Part shown: in pieces, positions 1-8,480 of the stretch
How positions within the stretch are numbered: the first letter of the stretch is position 1
Layout: the number at the start of each line of letters is the position of its first letter
NCBI RefSeq assembly: GCF_016862975.1
Contig: NZ_BONZ01000067.1
Coordinates: forward strand, 1 to 64,000
DNA length: 64,000 nucleotides
Direction of reading: 5' to 3'
Origin: Rugosimonospora africana
GTDB lineage: Bacteria > Actinomycetota > Actinomycetes > Mycobacteriales > Micromonosporaceae
Position numbers and translations under genes: made by a program
The notes under the pieces: model-generated
Databases searched by the model: none
What the model was told of the DNA's origin: nothing
What the model saw: the letters and a program-made list of their open reading frames with translations, nothing else

Positions 1-6
1 ACGACC

Positions 7-52
7 TACGACACTTCGTAGCCGTAGCAAGGGCCCTGTGGATAACTCGGCG
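7..52. repeat. 46-bp repeat, copy 1, with DnaA-box-like core
   Basis: This stretch matches 47771-47816 with 4 mismatches in 46 bases. It contains TGTGGATAA (37-45), the exact complement of the consensus DnaA box TTATCCACA. The second copy spans the 5' end and upstream region of a DUF222 gene on the minus strand, so a related gene may lie left of the window. In this copy the base change puts TAG right after the GTG TCG that begins the other gene, so the same start cannot be used here. Confidence 0.7.
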
Positions 53-119
53 ACCAACTTTGCCGGACTCCAGTTTCAGCTAGCACATCCACGTTGTATG
101 GACCTGTGGAGGTGCCGCC

Positions 120-185
120 TGACGCGAAAGGGGCTCTGCGAAAGGGGCTGCGAGAGAGGGGGCTGCGCGAGAGGGAGCTGCGTCA
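120..185. repeat. imperfect short tandem repeat, left spacer
   Basis: Degenerate units of about 14-16 bases built around GCGAAAGGGGCTG and GCGAGAGAGGGGGCTG lie just after the stop of the minus-strand gene that ends at 183. No open frame here looks like a gene. It is one of many short tandem repeats found at gene ends in this window. Confidence 0.5.
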
Positions 186-1010
186 CTTGCACGCTGAGCC
201 GGACTGGTTACCGGTGAAGGTGTCGATGTTCTCGATCCGCCACCGTCCACCCTGGCGTACCGCGTCGACCGCGAACATCGCACCCGCCGTCGAGGTGGCC
301 TTGGTGACCGCGCTGGTGCTGCTCTGTGTCGCGAACACCAGCACCCGGGCCCGGTTTCCGGTCAGCGCCTCGACACCGCTGTTGGTGACCGTCACGGTGA
401 CCACCAAGTGCTGCTGCGGTGCCTGCTGCCGGACGACCTGGAACAAGGCGTCGTATTCGCAGACGGCGTTGCCGACCAGCAGACCGTGTGCCGCCTGTTG
501 GGTCTTGTCGAGGTTGCTGTAGTCGTACGAGAAAAGGGTGTTGACCGCGCTGGCCACCTGGCCGTTGACCGCGCTGGTGTCGGCTCCCGCGGTCAGCGCG
601 GTGTTGGCGGCGCTCGTGGTGTTCTGCAGGTGCCGGGCGTTGGCCGCGAACCAGACCGCGAAGCCGCCGAGGAGCACGGCCAGTACGGCGAGTGCGACGG
701 GTACGCTCCACGGCCGGCCGCGCAGTGCGCCCAGCCGGCTGATCCGAGGCTCGGCGGAGGCGGCGGAGGCGGAAGCCGCGGCAGAACCGGCGGAGACTGC
801 GGAAGCGGAAACTGCGGAAGCGGGGTCGGCAGAAGCGGTGGCAGAAGCGGCAGCCTGTTCCGCCGGACGGGGTTCCCGCTCAGCGCTCCGGCGTTCCGGC
901 TCAGTGCTCGGGCGTTCCGGCTCCGCGCCCTGGCGCGTGGCGCCCGTGCGACGGGTGACGCGCCGGGGCGTCGGCGCCTGGGAAGGGCGGTAACGGGTCG
1001 GTGGCGGCAT
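183..1010 (-). CDS. Mce-associated membrane protein (Mas-type)
   Basis: The 275-residue product has a long Pro/Arg/Ala-rich cytoplasmic N-terminus (about 1-100) with SASA-type repeats. One membrane helix follows (about 101-120, PVALAVLAVLLGGFAVWF), then an extracytoplasmic domain of about 150 residues ending in WRIENIDTFTG. This layout is that of the Mce-associated proteins encoded beside actinobacterial mce operons, which are thought to stabilise or assist the Mce lipid importer. It lies downstream of a second paralogue on the same strand, about 9 kb from the mce operon. The ATG at 1010 is preceded by GAGG at a long spacing. The substrate role is inferred from family context only. Confidence 0.75.
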   Translation of the reverse strand: MPPPTRYRPSQAPTPRRVTRRTGATRQGAEPERPSTEPERRSAEREPRPAEQAAASATASADPASAVSASAVSAGSAAASASAASAEPRISRLGALRGRPWSVPVALAVLAVLLGGFAVWFAANARHLQNTTSAANTALTAGADTSAVNGQVASAVNTLFSYDYSNLDKTQQAAHGLLVGNAVCEYDALFQVVRQQAPQQHLVVTVTVTNSGVEALTGNRARVLVFATQSSTSAVTKATSTAGAMFAVDAVRQGGRWRIENIDTFTGNQSGSACK

Positions 1011-1072
1011 CTATCTGCGTCCTCTCAGCTCGCGGTCCTCACGGCTCGCGGTCCTCACGGCTCGCGGTCCTC

Positions 1073-1753
1073 TCAGCTCGCGCTCACCGGTACCTGCCCG
1101 ACGGCGGACAGTTTCCAGCCCGTGCCGGTACGGGTCAGCTGCCCGGAGAGCCGCTCCCGCTTGTCGGCCGGTTGCCCGCTCGCCGGAGTGACGGTGATGT
1201 CCACGGCGACGATGACGCTCGCCTTGCCGGCGTGCTCGTCGAGTTCGGTCACCGCACCGTCGAGCACCTTCGCCACGGTGACCGTCTTCGCCTCGGCGAT
1301 CTGGCTGAGGAAGGTCGCGCTGCCACTGACCAGCTGGTTGTGCAGGTCGCCGGTGGTGGAGTCCTGCCAGACCTTGATGCCCTGCTGGGCGGTGCGGTAG
1401 TCGAGGGTGTTCAGGTTCTGGATGGCCTGCTCGCCGGCGCGCAGCACGTCGTCCCGGGTACGCGAGTAGGTCAGCGTGTCGTCGTGCGCCGCCGCGTACC
1501 ACGACCATCCGAACCAGCCGGTCGACACGACGGCGGCGGCCACCATGGCGAGTGCCAGCAACGTCCACAGATTCGCCCGCCCGGCCCGGGCCGGCGGCTC
1601 CTCGACCGACGAGGCCGACGACCGGTCCGGCAACAAGGCCGACGACCGCTCGGCCGAGGACACCGACGAGGCCGGCGACCGGTCCGGATCGTCGGGCGGC
1701 GCGAGACGAGCCGAGCCGAGCTGGTCGGCGTCGTCGACAGAGGCGGTATCCAT
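1073..1753 (-). CDS. Mce-associated membrane protein (Mas-type), paralogue
   Basis: The 226-residue product has an acidic, Ser/Asp-rich N-terminus, one membrane helix (LWTLLALAMVAAAVVSTGWF) and a C-terminal extracytoplasmic domain containing SGQLTRTGTGWKLSAVGQVP, as in Mce-associated proteins. I chose ATG 1753 because GGAG lies 6 bases upstream. A GTG at 1765 is in frame but has no good ribosome site and lies in a TCCACTGTGGA palindrome. It sits between the PucR gene and the other Mas gene, all on the minus strand with short gaps, so the three probably form a transcription unit that diverges from the sulfotransferase cluster. Confidence 0.75.
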   Translation of the reverse strand: MDTASVDDADQLGSARLAPPDDPDRSPASSVSSAERSSALLPDRSSASSVEEPPARAGRANLWTLLALAMVAAAVVSTGWFGWSWYAAAHDDTLTYSRTRDDVLRAGEQAIQNLNTLDYRTAQQGIKVWQDSTTGDLHNQLVSGSATFLSQIAEAKTVTVAKVLDGAVTELDEHAGKASVIVAVDITVTPASGQPADKRERLSGQLTRTGTGWKLSAVGQVPVSAS

Positions 1754-1777
1754 TCGATGCTCCACTGTGGATAGTCG

Positions 1778-3019
1778 CTAGTTGCGCTTGCGGTTGGCCG
1801 CACGGGTGGGGCGCTCACGCAGCCGGCCGGCCCGCATCACCAGGTCCAGCGCGAATCGCGATTCGGGATCCTCTAGCTGGTCGCCGAAGACCTGCTCGAC
1901 CTGGCGCATCCGGTACCGGACCGTCTGCGGGTGGATCGCCATCTTCTCGGCCATTCGCGCGGCCGAGCCGCGGCTGTCCAGCCAGGCGGCCAGTGTCTCG
2001 GTCAGCCGCTGCCGGCGGTGCGCGCTCATCCCGTCCAGCGCACCCAGCTCCCGCTTGGCGATCTGGTCGACCAGCGCGGTGTCGGACAGCAGCAGCAGCT
2101 CGACGAGGTGTTCCTCGCACAGCACCACCCTGCCGGCCTCGATGCGGCCGTCCTCGGCGAGTGCGAGCGCCTGGCGCGACCAGCGCAGGGATTCGGCCGC
2201 GGAGGCCAGGCTCACCGCCGGTCCGACCGCGATGCGCGAACCGGCCAGCCCGACTTCGAGCATCGCCGCGCGCTGTTCGGTCAGTGGTCCGGGAATCAGC
2301 AGGTGCGGTTCCACCGCGTCGAGTTCGGCGAGCACGTCGGTGTCGAGCAGGCTCTTGTCGTACGGCAGTGGCCGGGTGGCGACCATCGTCACCTGGTCGG
2401 GAACCGGCCAGCAGGCAAGGCCGGCGAGTTCGACGATCGCGGTGGACGGCGCCGGGGGACGCTCCAGGATGAGCCGCAGCAGCCGGCGCCGCCAGTGCTC
2501 CAGTACGTCGGCCGAGCGCGCCTGGGCCTCCATGTACCCCTGCCGGGACAGCGCGGCCAGTTCGTCCATGTAGTCGAAGAGCGCGTCGGCGAGCAGCGAG
2601 ATGATCGTCAGGCTCAGGTTGTACTGCTGGGCCACCTTCATCACCCGGTGCCACGCGACCCGGGTACCGATCCGGTACGCGGCCTGGAGGCTGTCCAGGC
2701 TCCGACCCTCGTGAGCCTCGTACTGGCCGAGCCGCCGGCATACCTCGTCGCGGGTGTCGTGTGGCCCGCCGGGATTGGCCACCTGGTCGACGAAGGCGGT
2801 CAGCGCCTGCTCCACGCCGAGGCGGATGGCCTGACCGTACGGGCCGTTCATCGGGCGGGCGTACTCCGGAATGGTCGTCCGGATCTCCGAAATGATCTCG
2901 GCGGCGAGATCCGGCAACTCCATCCGCATGATGGTGGCCAGATTCCGGGGAACCGCCGCGAACGGGTTGGTGTGGCCATTCGCCCTGGACCGCTGGCCCG
3001 TATCGAGGGTGTGCGTCAC
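1778..3019 (-). CDS. PucR/CdaR-family transcriptional regulator
   Basis: The 413-residue product has an N-terminal all-helical sensor-like region (about 30-170, with RMELPDLAAEIISEI and HEGRSLDSLQAAYRIG, as in RsbRD-type N-terminal domains). A middle domain follows, then a C-terminal PucR helix-turn-helix (MAEKMAIHPQTVRYRMRQVEQVFG, about 358-381). Proteins of this layout are common next to mce and lipid catabolism genes in actinobacteria. The GTG at 3019 has GGGGAG 9 bases upstream. Its promoter must lie in the 545-base gap shared with the divergent sulfotransferase, which contains paired repeats that could be its own operator. That regulatory link is inference. Confidence 0.85.
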   Translation of the reverse strand: MTHTLDTGQRSRANGHTNPFAAVPRNLATIMRMELPDLAAEIISEIRTTIPEYARPMNGPYGQAIRLGVEQALTAFVDQVANPGGPHDTRDEVCRRLGQYEAHEGRSLDSLQAAYRIGTRVAWHRVMKVAQQYNLSLTIISLLADALFDYMDELAALSRQGYMEAQARSADVLEHWRRRLLRLILERPPAPSTAIVELAGLACWPVPDQVTMVATRPLPYDKSLLDTDVLAELDAVEPHLLIPGPLTEQRAAMLEVGLAGSRIAVGPAVSLASAAESLRWSRQALALAEDGRIEAGRVVLCEEHLVELLLLSDTALVDQIAKRELGALDGMSAHRRQRLTETLAAWLDSRGSAARMAEKMAIHPQTVRYRMRQVEQVFGDQLEDPESRFALDLVMRAGRLRERPTRAANRKRN

Positions 3020-3174
3020 CGAAGTCAGCTCCCCGTCTCACGTCCGTCTGTGATCCGCGACACCTTGACCGTAACGAAAGTAGCGAGTGCGCGAAACATT
3101 CGATCCAGACTATTCAGGGAATGATTGCCGTAAATGCAACCAAGGTCGCATCCAACGGGCGTCCGACGCCGCTC

Positions 3175-3380
3175 CCCCTACTCCGGAAGTGACAAGGTAC
3201 GGCGATCCCGCTCATCCAGAAGTGACAAGAAACCGGCCGACAGCCAGGTAGCCGACGCCGCGGCCCCGATCGGCGGGGCACAGTCGATCATTCCGGTGCT
3301 GTCCGAGCGGCCGGTGGACCGGAATTGCTCGCTGACTGACAATCGGCGGTCGGCCGGTTCATCGAGTACTGACAAGAAAC
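3175..3380. promoter_or_regulatory. paired TGACAA repeats and 11-bp inverted repeat in divergent control region
   Basis: The TGACAA core occurs at 3190, 3223, 3337 and 3370. The two members of each pair are exactly 33 bases apart, about three helical turns. The copies at 3223 and 3370 share TGACAAGAAAC and sit in a longer related stretch (3211-3233 and 3358-3380). A perfect 11-bp inverted repeat, AACCGGCCGAC (3231-3241) and its complement (3349-3359), frames the centre. The region lies between the divergent PucR and sulfotransferase genes. It looks like a cooperative binding array, but no protein is proved. The rest of the 3020-3564 gap shows no convincing gene. Confidence 0.55.
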
Positions 3381-3424
3381 GAAGGCCCCAGGCCCTCTTT
3401 CGACGGTACGCCTTGTAGATCATT

Positions 3425-3440
3425 GATACTCATCAGTAAC
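3425..3440. promoter_or_regulatory. imperfect palindrome GATACT-CATC-AGTAAC
   Basis: The arms GATACT and AGTAAC match in five of six positions around a CATC centre. The half-site AGTAAC also forms the perfect palindrome in front of the TetR gene near 20.8 kb. The site is 125 bases upstream of the sulfotransferase start and could be its operator; this is inference. Confidence 0.35.
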
Positions 3441-3564
3441 CTACCGGCGTTCGGGCCCGACGACCACCACCACCTCAGCCCCGGCCTCGATCACCATCAC
3501 CAGTCCGTGACTCGATGCGGCTCGGACCCCCGACGTCCGGGCCGAGAGCAGGAGGTCGATCCCT

Positions 3565-5358
3565 ATGACCGATGGCGTTGTCACGCAGCCGGTACCCGGG
3601 TTTCTCGCGCCCGGTTCCGGCCGGTCGCATTCCACCCCGGATCCCGTGTTCGTGTTGTGCGCCGGCCGGTCGGGGTCGACGCTGTTGCGGTTCCTGCTGG
3701 ACGCGCACCCGGACCTGGCATGCCCGCCGGAGACCAACGTGCCGACGCTGTGCGGGCAGCTGGCCACGGTGTGGTCGCTGATCGAGGGGGCGCCACTGTC
3801 GGCGAACCGGGGCGACGAGCCGCCGGAGATCCCGGACGCGGCGATCGCCGGGGTGCGGGAGACGATGGACCGGATGGTCGGGTCCTACCTCGCCCGGCGC
3901 GGCAAGAAGCGGTACTGCGACAAGAGCCTCGGCACGGCGCGCTACACGTACCTGCTGACCCGGATCTGGCCCCAGGCCCGATTCCTGTGCCTCTACCGGC
4001 ATCCGATGGACGTGATCGCCTCCGGGATCGAGGCGTGCCCGTGGGGACTCAACGGCTACGGCTTCGACCCGTACATCGCGGAGACACCCGGGAACGCGGT
4101 GTGGGCACTGGCCCGGTTCTGGGCCGACAACATGACCGTGATCCGGGCGGCCGAAGAGCAGTACCCGGAGCGTTGCCACCGGGTCCGGTACGAGGACCTG
4201 GTGGCCGATCCGCAGGGCACCGCGGACGCCGCCTACCGTTTCCTCGGCGTCGACTCGGTGCCGGGAATCGCGGAGGCGTGCTTCGCGCCGGAGAGGGAAC
4301 GCTTCGGGCCGGCCGACTACAAGATCTGGCACACCTCCCGGATCACGCCCGACTCGGTCGGTCGAGGGTGGACGGTGCCGGTCGGACTGATCGCGGCGCC
4401 GGCCCTGCAACGGCTCAACGAACTCTGTGAGCAACTGGGCTACCTTCCGGTCGACGGGTCCTGGGGAACCGCGGAACGGCCGGCGGACCTGCGGGTCGCG
4501 ATGCCGGGCCAGGAACTCGCACAGGCCCCGGACGCCGAGCCGGTCCCCGCACAGCCAGCGGCCCACACACAGCCGGCAGCCAGCGCACAGACGGCCAGCG
4601 CACAGGTGACAGTCAGGTCACAGCCACCGGCCCACACACAGTCAGCGGTCGAGGCGGCAGCAGGCACGGCGACAGCAGGCACAACGACAGCAGGCACAAC
4701 GACAGCGGGCCCGGCGGTGGTCGATCCGGGCGTCGCCGACCGGCTTCTCGCCGCGTTGGCCCAGCTCGGCGAGGACTTCGCGAAGCGGTGGGAGCCGTGC
4801 TCGGCCGACACGTTCATGCTTGTCGCGACCCCGCCCACCGGGTCCGGACCGGCCGCTCGATGGCGGGTCAGCCTCCCCACGGCCAGCGTGACCTCGGTCA
4901 ACGACCGACCCGTCGACCACGGCGCGGCCCGCGGCGGGAGCGCCCAGAGCGACGGGACCACCCAGGGCAACAACGGGATCCAGGGCAACAACGCGATCCA
5001 GGGCGGCAACGCGATCCAGAGCGGCAATGTCCACGACGGAGAGACGATCCACGACGGAGCGGCAGTCCACGACGGAGCGGCGATCCACGACGGCAATGCG
5101 ATTCACGACGGAGAGGCCGACGAGCCGGACACCGCGTGGGACGTCATCGGCTCCGCCGAGACGTGGGAGCAGATCCTCGGCGGGCGGGCCAACCTGTCGG
5201 TCGCGCTGCGCCACAACCAGTTGCGGTACTGCGAGAGCGGCAACGCCGGCCCGGTCGCCGCCGAGGCCCGGATCGGCATGCTCGGCGAACTGCTCGGGCT
5301 GACCTCGTGGCGGCAGGCCCGCCGGCACGCAACCCCGGCCCCGGCATCGAACGGATGA
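3565..5358 (+). CDS. sulfotransferase with C-terminal SCP2-like tail
   Basis: This 597-residue product is about twice the usual sulfotransferase length. The N-terminal domain (about 26-310) has the 5'-phosphosulfate loop AGRSGST (33-39), the 3'-phosphate site RHPMDVIAS (145-153) and RYEDLVAD (208-215). It should transfer sulfate from PAPS to an unknown acceptor. A Pro/Ala/Gln-rich linker (about 320-390) follows. The tail (about 395-590) ends in AETWEQILGGRANLSVAL, resembling sterol-carrier-2 proteins. Nine six-residue repeats (QGNNAI, HDGAAI type) interrupt the tail. ATG 3565 has AGGAGG upstream. The sterol-carrier match is by eye and moderate. Confidence 0.85.
   Translation: MTDGVVTQPVPGFLAPGSGRSHSTPDPVFVLCAGRSGSTLLRFLLDAHPDLACPPETNVPTLCGQLATVWSLIEGAPLSANRGDEPPEIPDAAIAGVRETMDRMVGSYLARRGKKRYCDKSLGTARYTYLLTRIWPQARFLCLYRHPMDVIASGIEACPWGLNGYGFDPYIAETPGNAVWALARFWADNMTVIRAAEEQYPERCHRVRYEDLVADPQGTADAAYRFLGVDSVPGIAEACFAPERERFGPADYKIWHTSRITPDSVGRGWTVPVGLIAAPALQRLNELCEQLGYLPVDGSWGTAERPADLRVAMPGQELAQAPDAEPVPAQPAAHTQPAASAQTASAQVTVRSQPPAHTQSAVEAAAGTATAGTTTAGTTTAGPAVVDPGVADRLLAALAQLGEDFAKRWEPCSADTFMLVATPPTGSGPAARWRVSLPTASVTSVNDRPVDHGAARGGSAQSDGTTQGNNGIQGNNAIQGGNAIQSGNVHDGETIHDGAAVHDGAAIHDGNAIHDGEADEPDTAWDVIGSAETWEQILGGRANLSVALRHNQLRYCESGNAGPVAAEARIGMLGELLGLTSWRQARRHATPAPASNG
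4963..5121 (+). repeat. 18-bp tandem repeat inside the sulfotransferase tail
   Basis: About nine units, nearly all 18 bases, run in frame. The first four are of the type CAGGGCAACAACGCGATC and the rest of the type CACGACGGAGCGGCGATC. They encode hexapeptides whose last residue is usually Ile or Val. The units fall between two parts of the SCP2-like tail, so they would form a loop or spacer in the folded protein. Confidence 0.85.
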
Positions 5359-5401
5359 CCGCGGCCACCGCCCCGAACCACAGAGGAGGAGGAGACCGCA
5401 C

Positions 5402-6031
5402 ATGACGAGGTCCCGCACAAGAATCCGCCGGTTGGCGGTGATCGCGTCGGCCGGAGTGCTGGCACTCGGCGCGATGCTGGCCAACTCCGGCGCCGCGTCG
5501 GCGGCCGTCACGGTCACGCTCAACTACCCGGTCACGGGCACCACTCACCTCCAGGCACCGGATGGCGACCTGGCGCTCGGCCCGGGCACGCTGAGCACGA
5601 CCGTCGACGTGGTCACCGGGGCCATGACGGCAGATCTCAGCCTGCCGCCGGCCACCGGCTCGTTCACCGAGCTGGGATTCGTCCCGGTGAAGGCGACCAC
5701 CGAACTCATCCCGGTCGGGCAGGCAACCGGTACCGTCGCGAAGGTCGGCGGCGCGGTCGCGGCCACCGCCCAGGTCACCCTGAAAATCACCAGCCTGACT
5801 GTGGCCGGGTTGCCGGTCCTGGTGGGACCGTTCTGCCAGAGCGCGTACCCGGCGACGATCACGTTGGCTTCGCAACCCGGGTGGAGCCCGCCGGTCGGCG
5901 GCGTACTCGCGGGCAGCTACACGATTCCGCCGTTCCAGAACTGCCTGCTGGCCACCCCCATGATCAATCTGACAATCCCCGGACCCGGCAACACCATCGC
6001 GCTGACCCTCGCGAAGCCGACGGCGGGATGA
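5402..6031 (+). CDS. secreted protein, single N-type domain
   Basis: The 209-residue product has a clear signal peptide (MTRSRTRIRRLAVIASAGVL, cleavage probably after ASA near residue 34) and no membrane anchor. The mature part is beta-rich and contains FTELGFVPVKATTEL, VAGLPVLVG, two cysteines (CQSAYP and FQNCLL) and GSYTIPPFQNCLL. The same blocks recur in the N-terminal half of the protein at 6866-8392 (FLTFGFQPVTATAHL, VNGVPLDVG, GYATVPPFTGC). The family is not one I can name with certainty; it may belong to an actinobacterial secreted DUF. A strong GGAGGAGGAG site precedes the ATG. It is 43 bases after the sulfotransferase, so co-transcription is likely. Confidence 0.85.
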   Translation: MTRSRTRIRRLAVIASAGVLALGAMLANSGAASAAVTVTLNYPVTGTTHLQAPDGDLALGPGTLSTTVDVVTGAMTADLSLPPATGSFTELGFVPVKATTELIPVGQATGTVAKVGGAVAATAQVTLKITSLTVAGLPVLVGPFCQSAYPATITLASQPGWSPPVGGVLAGSYTIPPFQNCLLATPMINLTIPGPGNTIALTLAKPTAG

Positions 6032-6102
6032 GCGGGCATTCGGGAGTTCACCAACCCGGGCACCAGTCGACTCTCGGCCATCGATCCTGAAAAGGAGGGA
6101 AC

Positions 6103-6774
6103 ATGAGTAAGGCCAAGAAAGTCGCGAGCATCGCGTTCACCGGCGCCGCGGCGGCGGTGGCCACCGGAGCGGGCATGGGCGTGGGCGCCGGTCCGGCATT
6201 CGCCTCGGGCGGCACGTGGCACATCACCCCCGGCGGCCACTACACGGCGACGAACGTCAGCCCCGCGATCCTGAACGCCAACGGCATCAGCCTGACCTGT
6301 CCGGTCAACGCGGCCACCGCGTCCGGCAGCCTGTCCGGAGACGGCCGGACCGGAACCACGGTGCAGCTGGGCACGATCACCAACGCACAGTTCGGTACCG
6401 CCGCCAGCCCGTGCAGTCTGCTCGGCTTCGGCGTCGTCGCCCACCTGCACAAGGCAACCACGCTGTCCGCCACCGGCTACGCCGCTCCGGTCACCACCGG
6501 CCGGATCGGCGACGGGGCCACCAGCGCGATCAGCGCGAGTGTCAGCGGAGTCAACGGATTCGACTGCCACATGGAGATCAGGGGCGGCTCGCTGCCGGGC
6601 TCGTTCAACAACAGCAGCCACAACCTGACGATCAATCCCAGCCACGCCTCGCAACTGGCCATCACGAGCATCGCGCCCAGCAAGTCCTGCCTGGGCCTGT
6701 TCGGCGCGGGCGAGCCGGCCTGGTTCGCGGCCAAGTACAACACCAACCCGCAGCAGACCATCACCGACCCGTAG
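6103..6774 (+). CDS. secreted protein, single C-type domain
   Basis: The 223-residue product has a signal peptide (about 1-35, ending PAFA-S) and four further cysteines. The mature part begins TWHITPGGHYTATNVSPA and contains LTCPVNAATASGSLSGDG and FDCHMEIRGGS. These blocks align with the C-terminal half of the protein at 6866-8392 (YWTVTGGGNFRGTMTSPA, LTVTCPQSALDGSIPDTTG, TQCAFTLQGGV). This gene and the one before it therefore encode separately the two domains that are fused in the third secreted protein. AAAAGGAGGG precedes the ATG. Function is unknown; export past the membrane and a conserved partner arrangement are the supported facts. Confidence 0.85.
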   Translation: MSKAKKVASIAFTGAAAAVATGAGMGVGAGPAFASGGTWHITPGGHYTATNVSPAILNANGISLTCPVNAATASGSLSGDGRTGTTVQLGTITNAQFGTAASPCSLLGFGVVAHLHKATTLSATGYAAPVTTGRIGDGATSAISASVSGVNGFDCHMEIRGGSLPGSFNNSSHNLTINPSHASQLAITSIAPSKSCLGLFGAGEPAWFAAKYNTNPQQTITDP

Positions 6775-6865
6775 GCCACTTTCACGCGGGCCTGCCGTGC
6801 GGTACACCGGTACCGTGCGGCAGGCCGCCGCATCCACCAACTCACATGACAGGGAGCCGGCACGG

Positions 6866-8392
6866 ATGAGGGCCACCGGACGGCGACGGCGCCACGTCGT
6901 CAGCGCGGCGGCGATGGCCGCCGTCACCGCGGCATCGCTCTCGCTCGGCGGTTCGATGCGGCAACCCGACGTGGTTCGCGTCGACGCCCCGGCCGCAGCG
7001 GTGCCGGGTTTCTACGACTCGATCGACACCGCCGGGTACGCCGCGTGCGCCGATCCGAAAAGCTGGCTGGGGATCGTTCAGCCGCCGACACCGATCAGCG
7101 GTTACCTGGCGGGATTCGCCAACGCGGCCAAGCTCGACAGCGCGCTGGAGCTGGGATACCCGACGCCCGCGCTCGGCCACAGCGTCGGTCCGACCGAGGG
7201 CAACCAGGCCGGCGCCGCGCGGGTGGGGACGACGACCTACACCTGCGCCCTGGACACGATGGAGCTGGATCACGATGGGGTACGGGAGTTCCCGCCGGCC
7301 ACGGCGACGTTCCTGACCTTCGGCTTCCAACCCGTGACCGCGACGGCGCATCTCACCCAGGTCGGGCCGGACCCGCTGAAGGGCGTGCTCTACCTCAACG
7401 CCACCAAGGATCCCTCCAACGGCCCGTACCACATCGTCGCCACCACCTCGGCGTCGATGCGGATCGACCACGTCCTGGTCAACGGCGTGCCGCTGGACGT
7501 GGGCGACAACTGTCACAGCAGCGCTCCCCTGTCCAGCCCCGGCTCTCCGGTCCACCCCGACATGCTCGTACTGCTGGGAGGCAGCGAGCCGGGGGGTGCC
7601 ACGCCGTTCTTCGCGCACGTCGCGCTCGGCGGCGCGCTCGCCGGGTACGCCACCGTCCCACCGTTCACCGGCTGCGTCGGCCGGGGTGGCGAAGACCTGG
7701 ACCCGCTGATGACCGCGACGATCTCGGGCGCCGACAACTACGTCAAGATGTACCTGAGCCCGTTGTGCACCAACACCGGCAACTGCACGCCGGACCGGCT
7801 GCCGAGCTTCGAGCCCTACTGGACCGTCACCGGCGGCGGCAACTTCCGGGGGACGATGACCTCGCCGGCATTGACGATCAGAGTGAGCGTCGTGAACGGC
7901 GGATTCCTGACCGTCACCTGCCCGCAGTCGGCCCTCGACGGCAGCATCCCGGACACGACGGGACCGCCCCGGGGAGATCTCGGCACGGTGCAGCTCACCG
8001 CCGGCGGCTGCCGGGGATCGGACGGGAGCACCTGGACGGTCGCGCAGCAGCACGCCGCCGGCATCTCGGGCAACCTGTACGCGTCCGACGTCACGACCGG
8101 GAAGCTCACCGATCTCGTGCTCCGGCTGAGCGGCACGAACGTCCCGGTCGCGGGCGGTGGAACGACCCAGTGCGCGTTCACTCTCCAGGGCGGTGTCGGA
8201 GTCAACTACGCCAACCCGAACGCGACCGCGAGTCCGGTCCTGACCCTGGTGCAGGGCAGCGCGAACAAGAACGTCCTGACAGTGCCCCCGGAAACGAACA
8301 CCTGCGCGTCCGTCCTCACTATCGCCGCCGCGCAGCGGACAGTCGCGGCGACCTACAACCTCGACACCAGAATCAAGATCACCAGCCCCTGA
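6866..8392 (+). CDS. secreted two-domain protein (N-type plus C-type fusion)
   Basis: From ATG 6866 (AGGGAG upstream) the product has 508 residues with an Arg-rich signal peptide (MRATGRRRRHVVSAAAMAAV). Residues of about 40-305 match the secreted protein at 5402-6031, and about 315-505 match the one at 6103-6774. This is direct evidence that the two domains work together, in the manner of a Rosetta-stone fusion. An upstream in-frame ATG at 6797 would add 23 residues before the signal peptide and is less likely. It has many Cys, Thr and Gly residues and no anchor or cell-wall sorting motif. I do not recognise an enzyme motif. Confidence 0.85.
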   Translation: MRATGRRRRHVVSAAAMAAVTAASLSLGGSMRQPDVVRVDAPAAAVPGFYDSIDTAGYAACADPKSWLGIVQPPTPISGYLAGFANAAKLDSALELGYPTPALGHSVGPTEGNQAGAARVGTTTYTCALDTMELDHDGVREFPPATATFLTFGFQPVTATAHLTQVGPDPLKGVLYLNATKDPSNGPYHIVATTSASMRIDHVLVNGVPLDVGDNCHSSAPLSSPGSPVHPDMLVLLGGSEPGGATPFFAHVALGGALAGYATVPPFTGCVGRGGEDLDPLMTATISGADNYVKMYLSPLCTNTGNCTPDRLPSFEPYWTVTGGGNFRGTMTSPALTIRVSVVNGGFLTVTCPQSALDGSIPDTTGPPRGDLGTVQLTAGGCRGSDGSTWTVAQQHAAGISGNLYASDVTTGKLTDLVLRLSGTNVPVAGGGTTQCAFTLQGGVGVNYANPNATASPVLTLVQGSANKNVLTVPPETNTCASVLTIAAAQRTVAATYNLDTRIKITSP

Positions 8393-8480
8393 CCTCGAAT
8401 CCCGAGAGACGCGAATCCCAACGAACGCGAATCCCCACAGGACGGCACGACGGCCCGGCCTCACCCCTCAGGGAGGAGCA

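Noticed and set aside
408-1400. Long plus-strand open frame over the two Mce-associated genes
   Set aside because: It is Gly/Arg-rich without any domain, and the minus-strand frames have membrane helices and family motifs. It is a GC-rich antisense shadow.
3178-3423. 81-codon minus-strand frame with the repeated FLS(V/L)LDE motif
   Set aside because: The repeated motif comes from the DNA repeats that look regulatory. There is no ribosome site and no recognisable domain.
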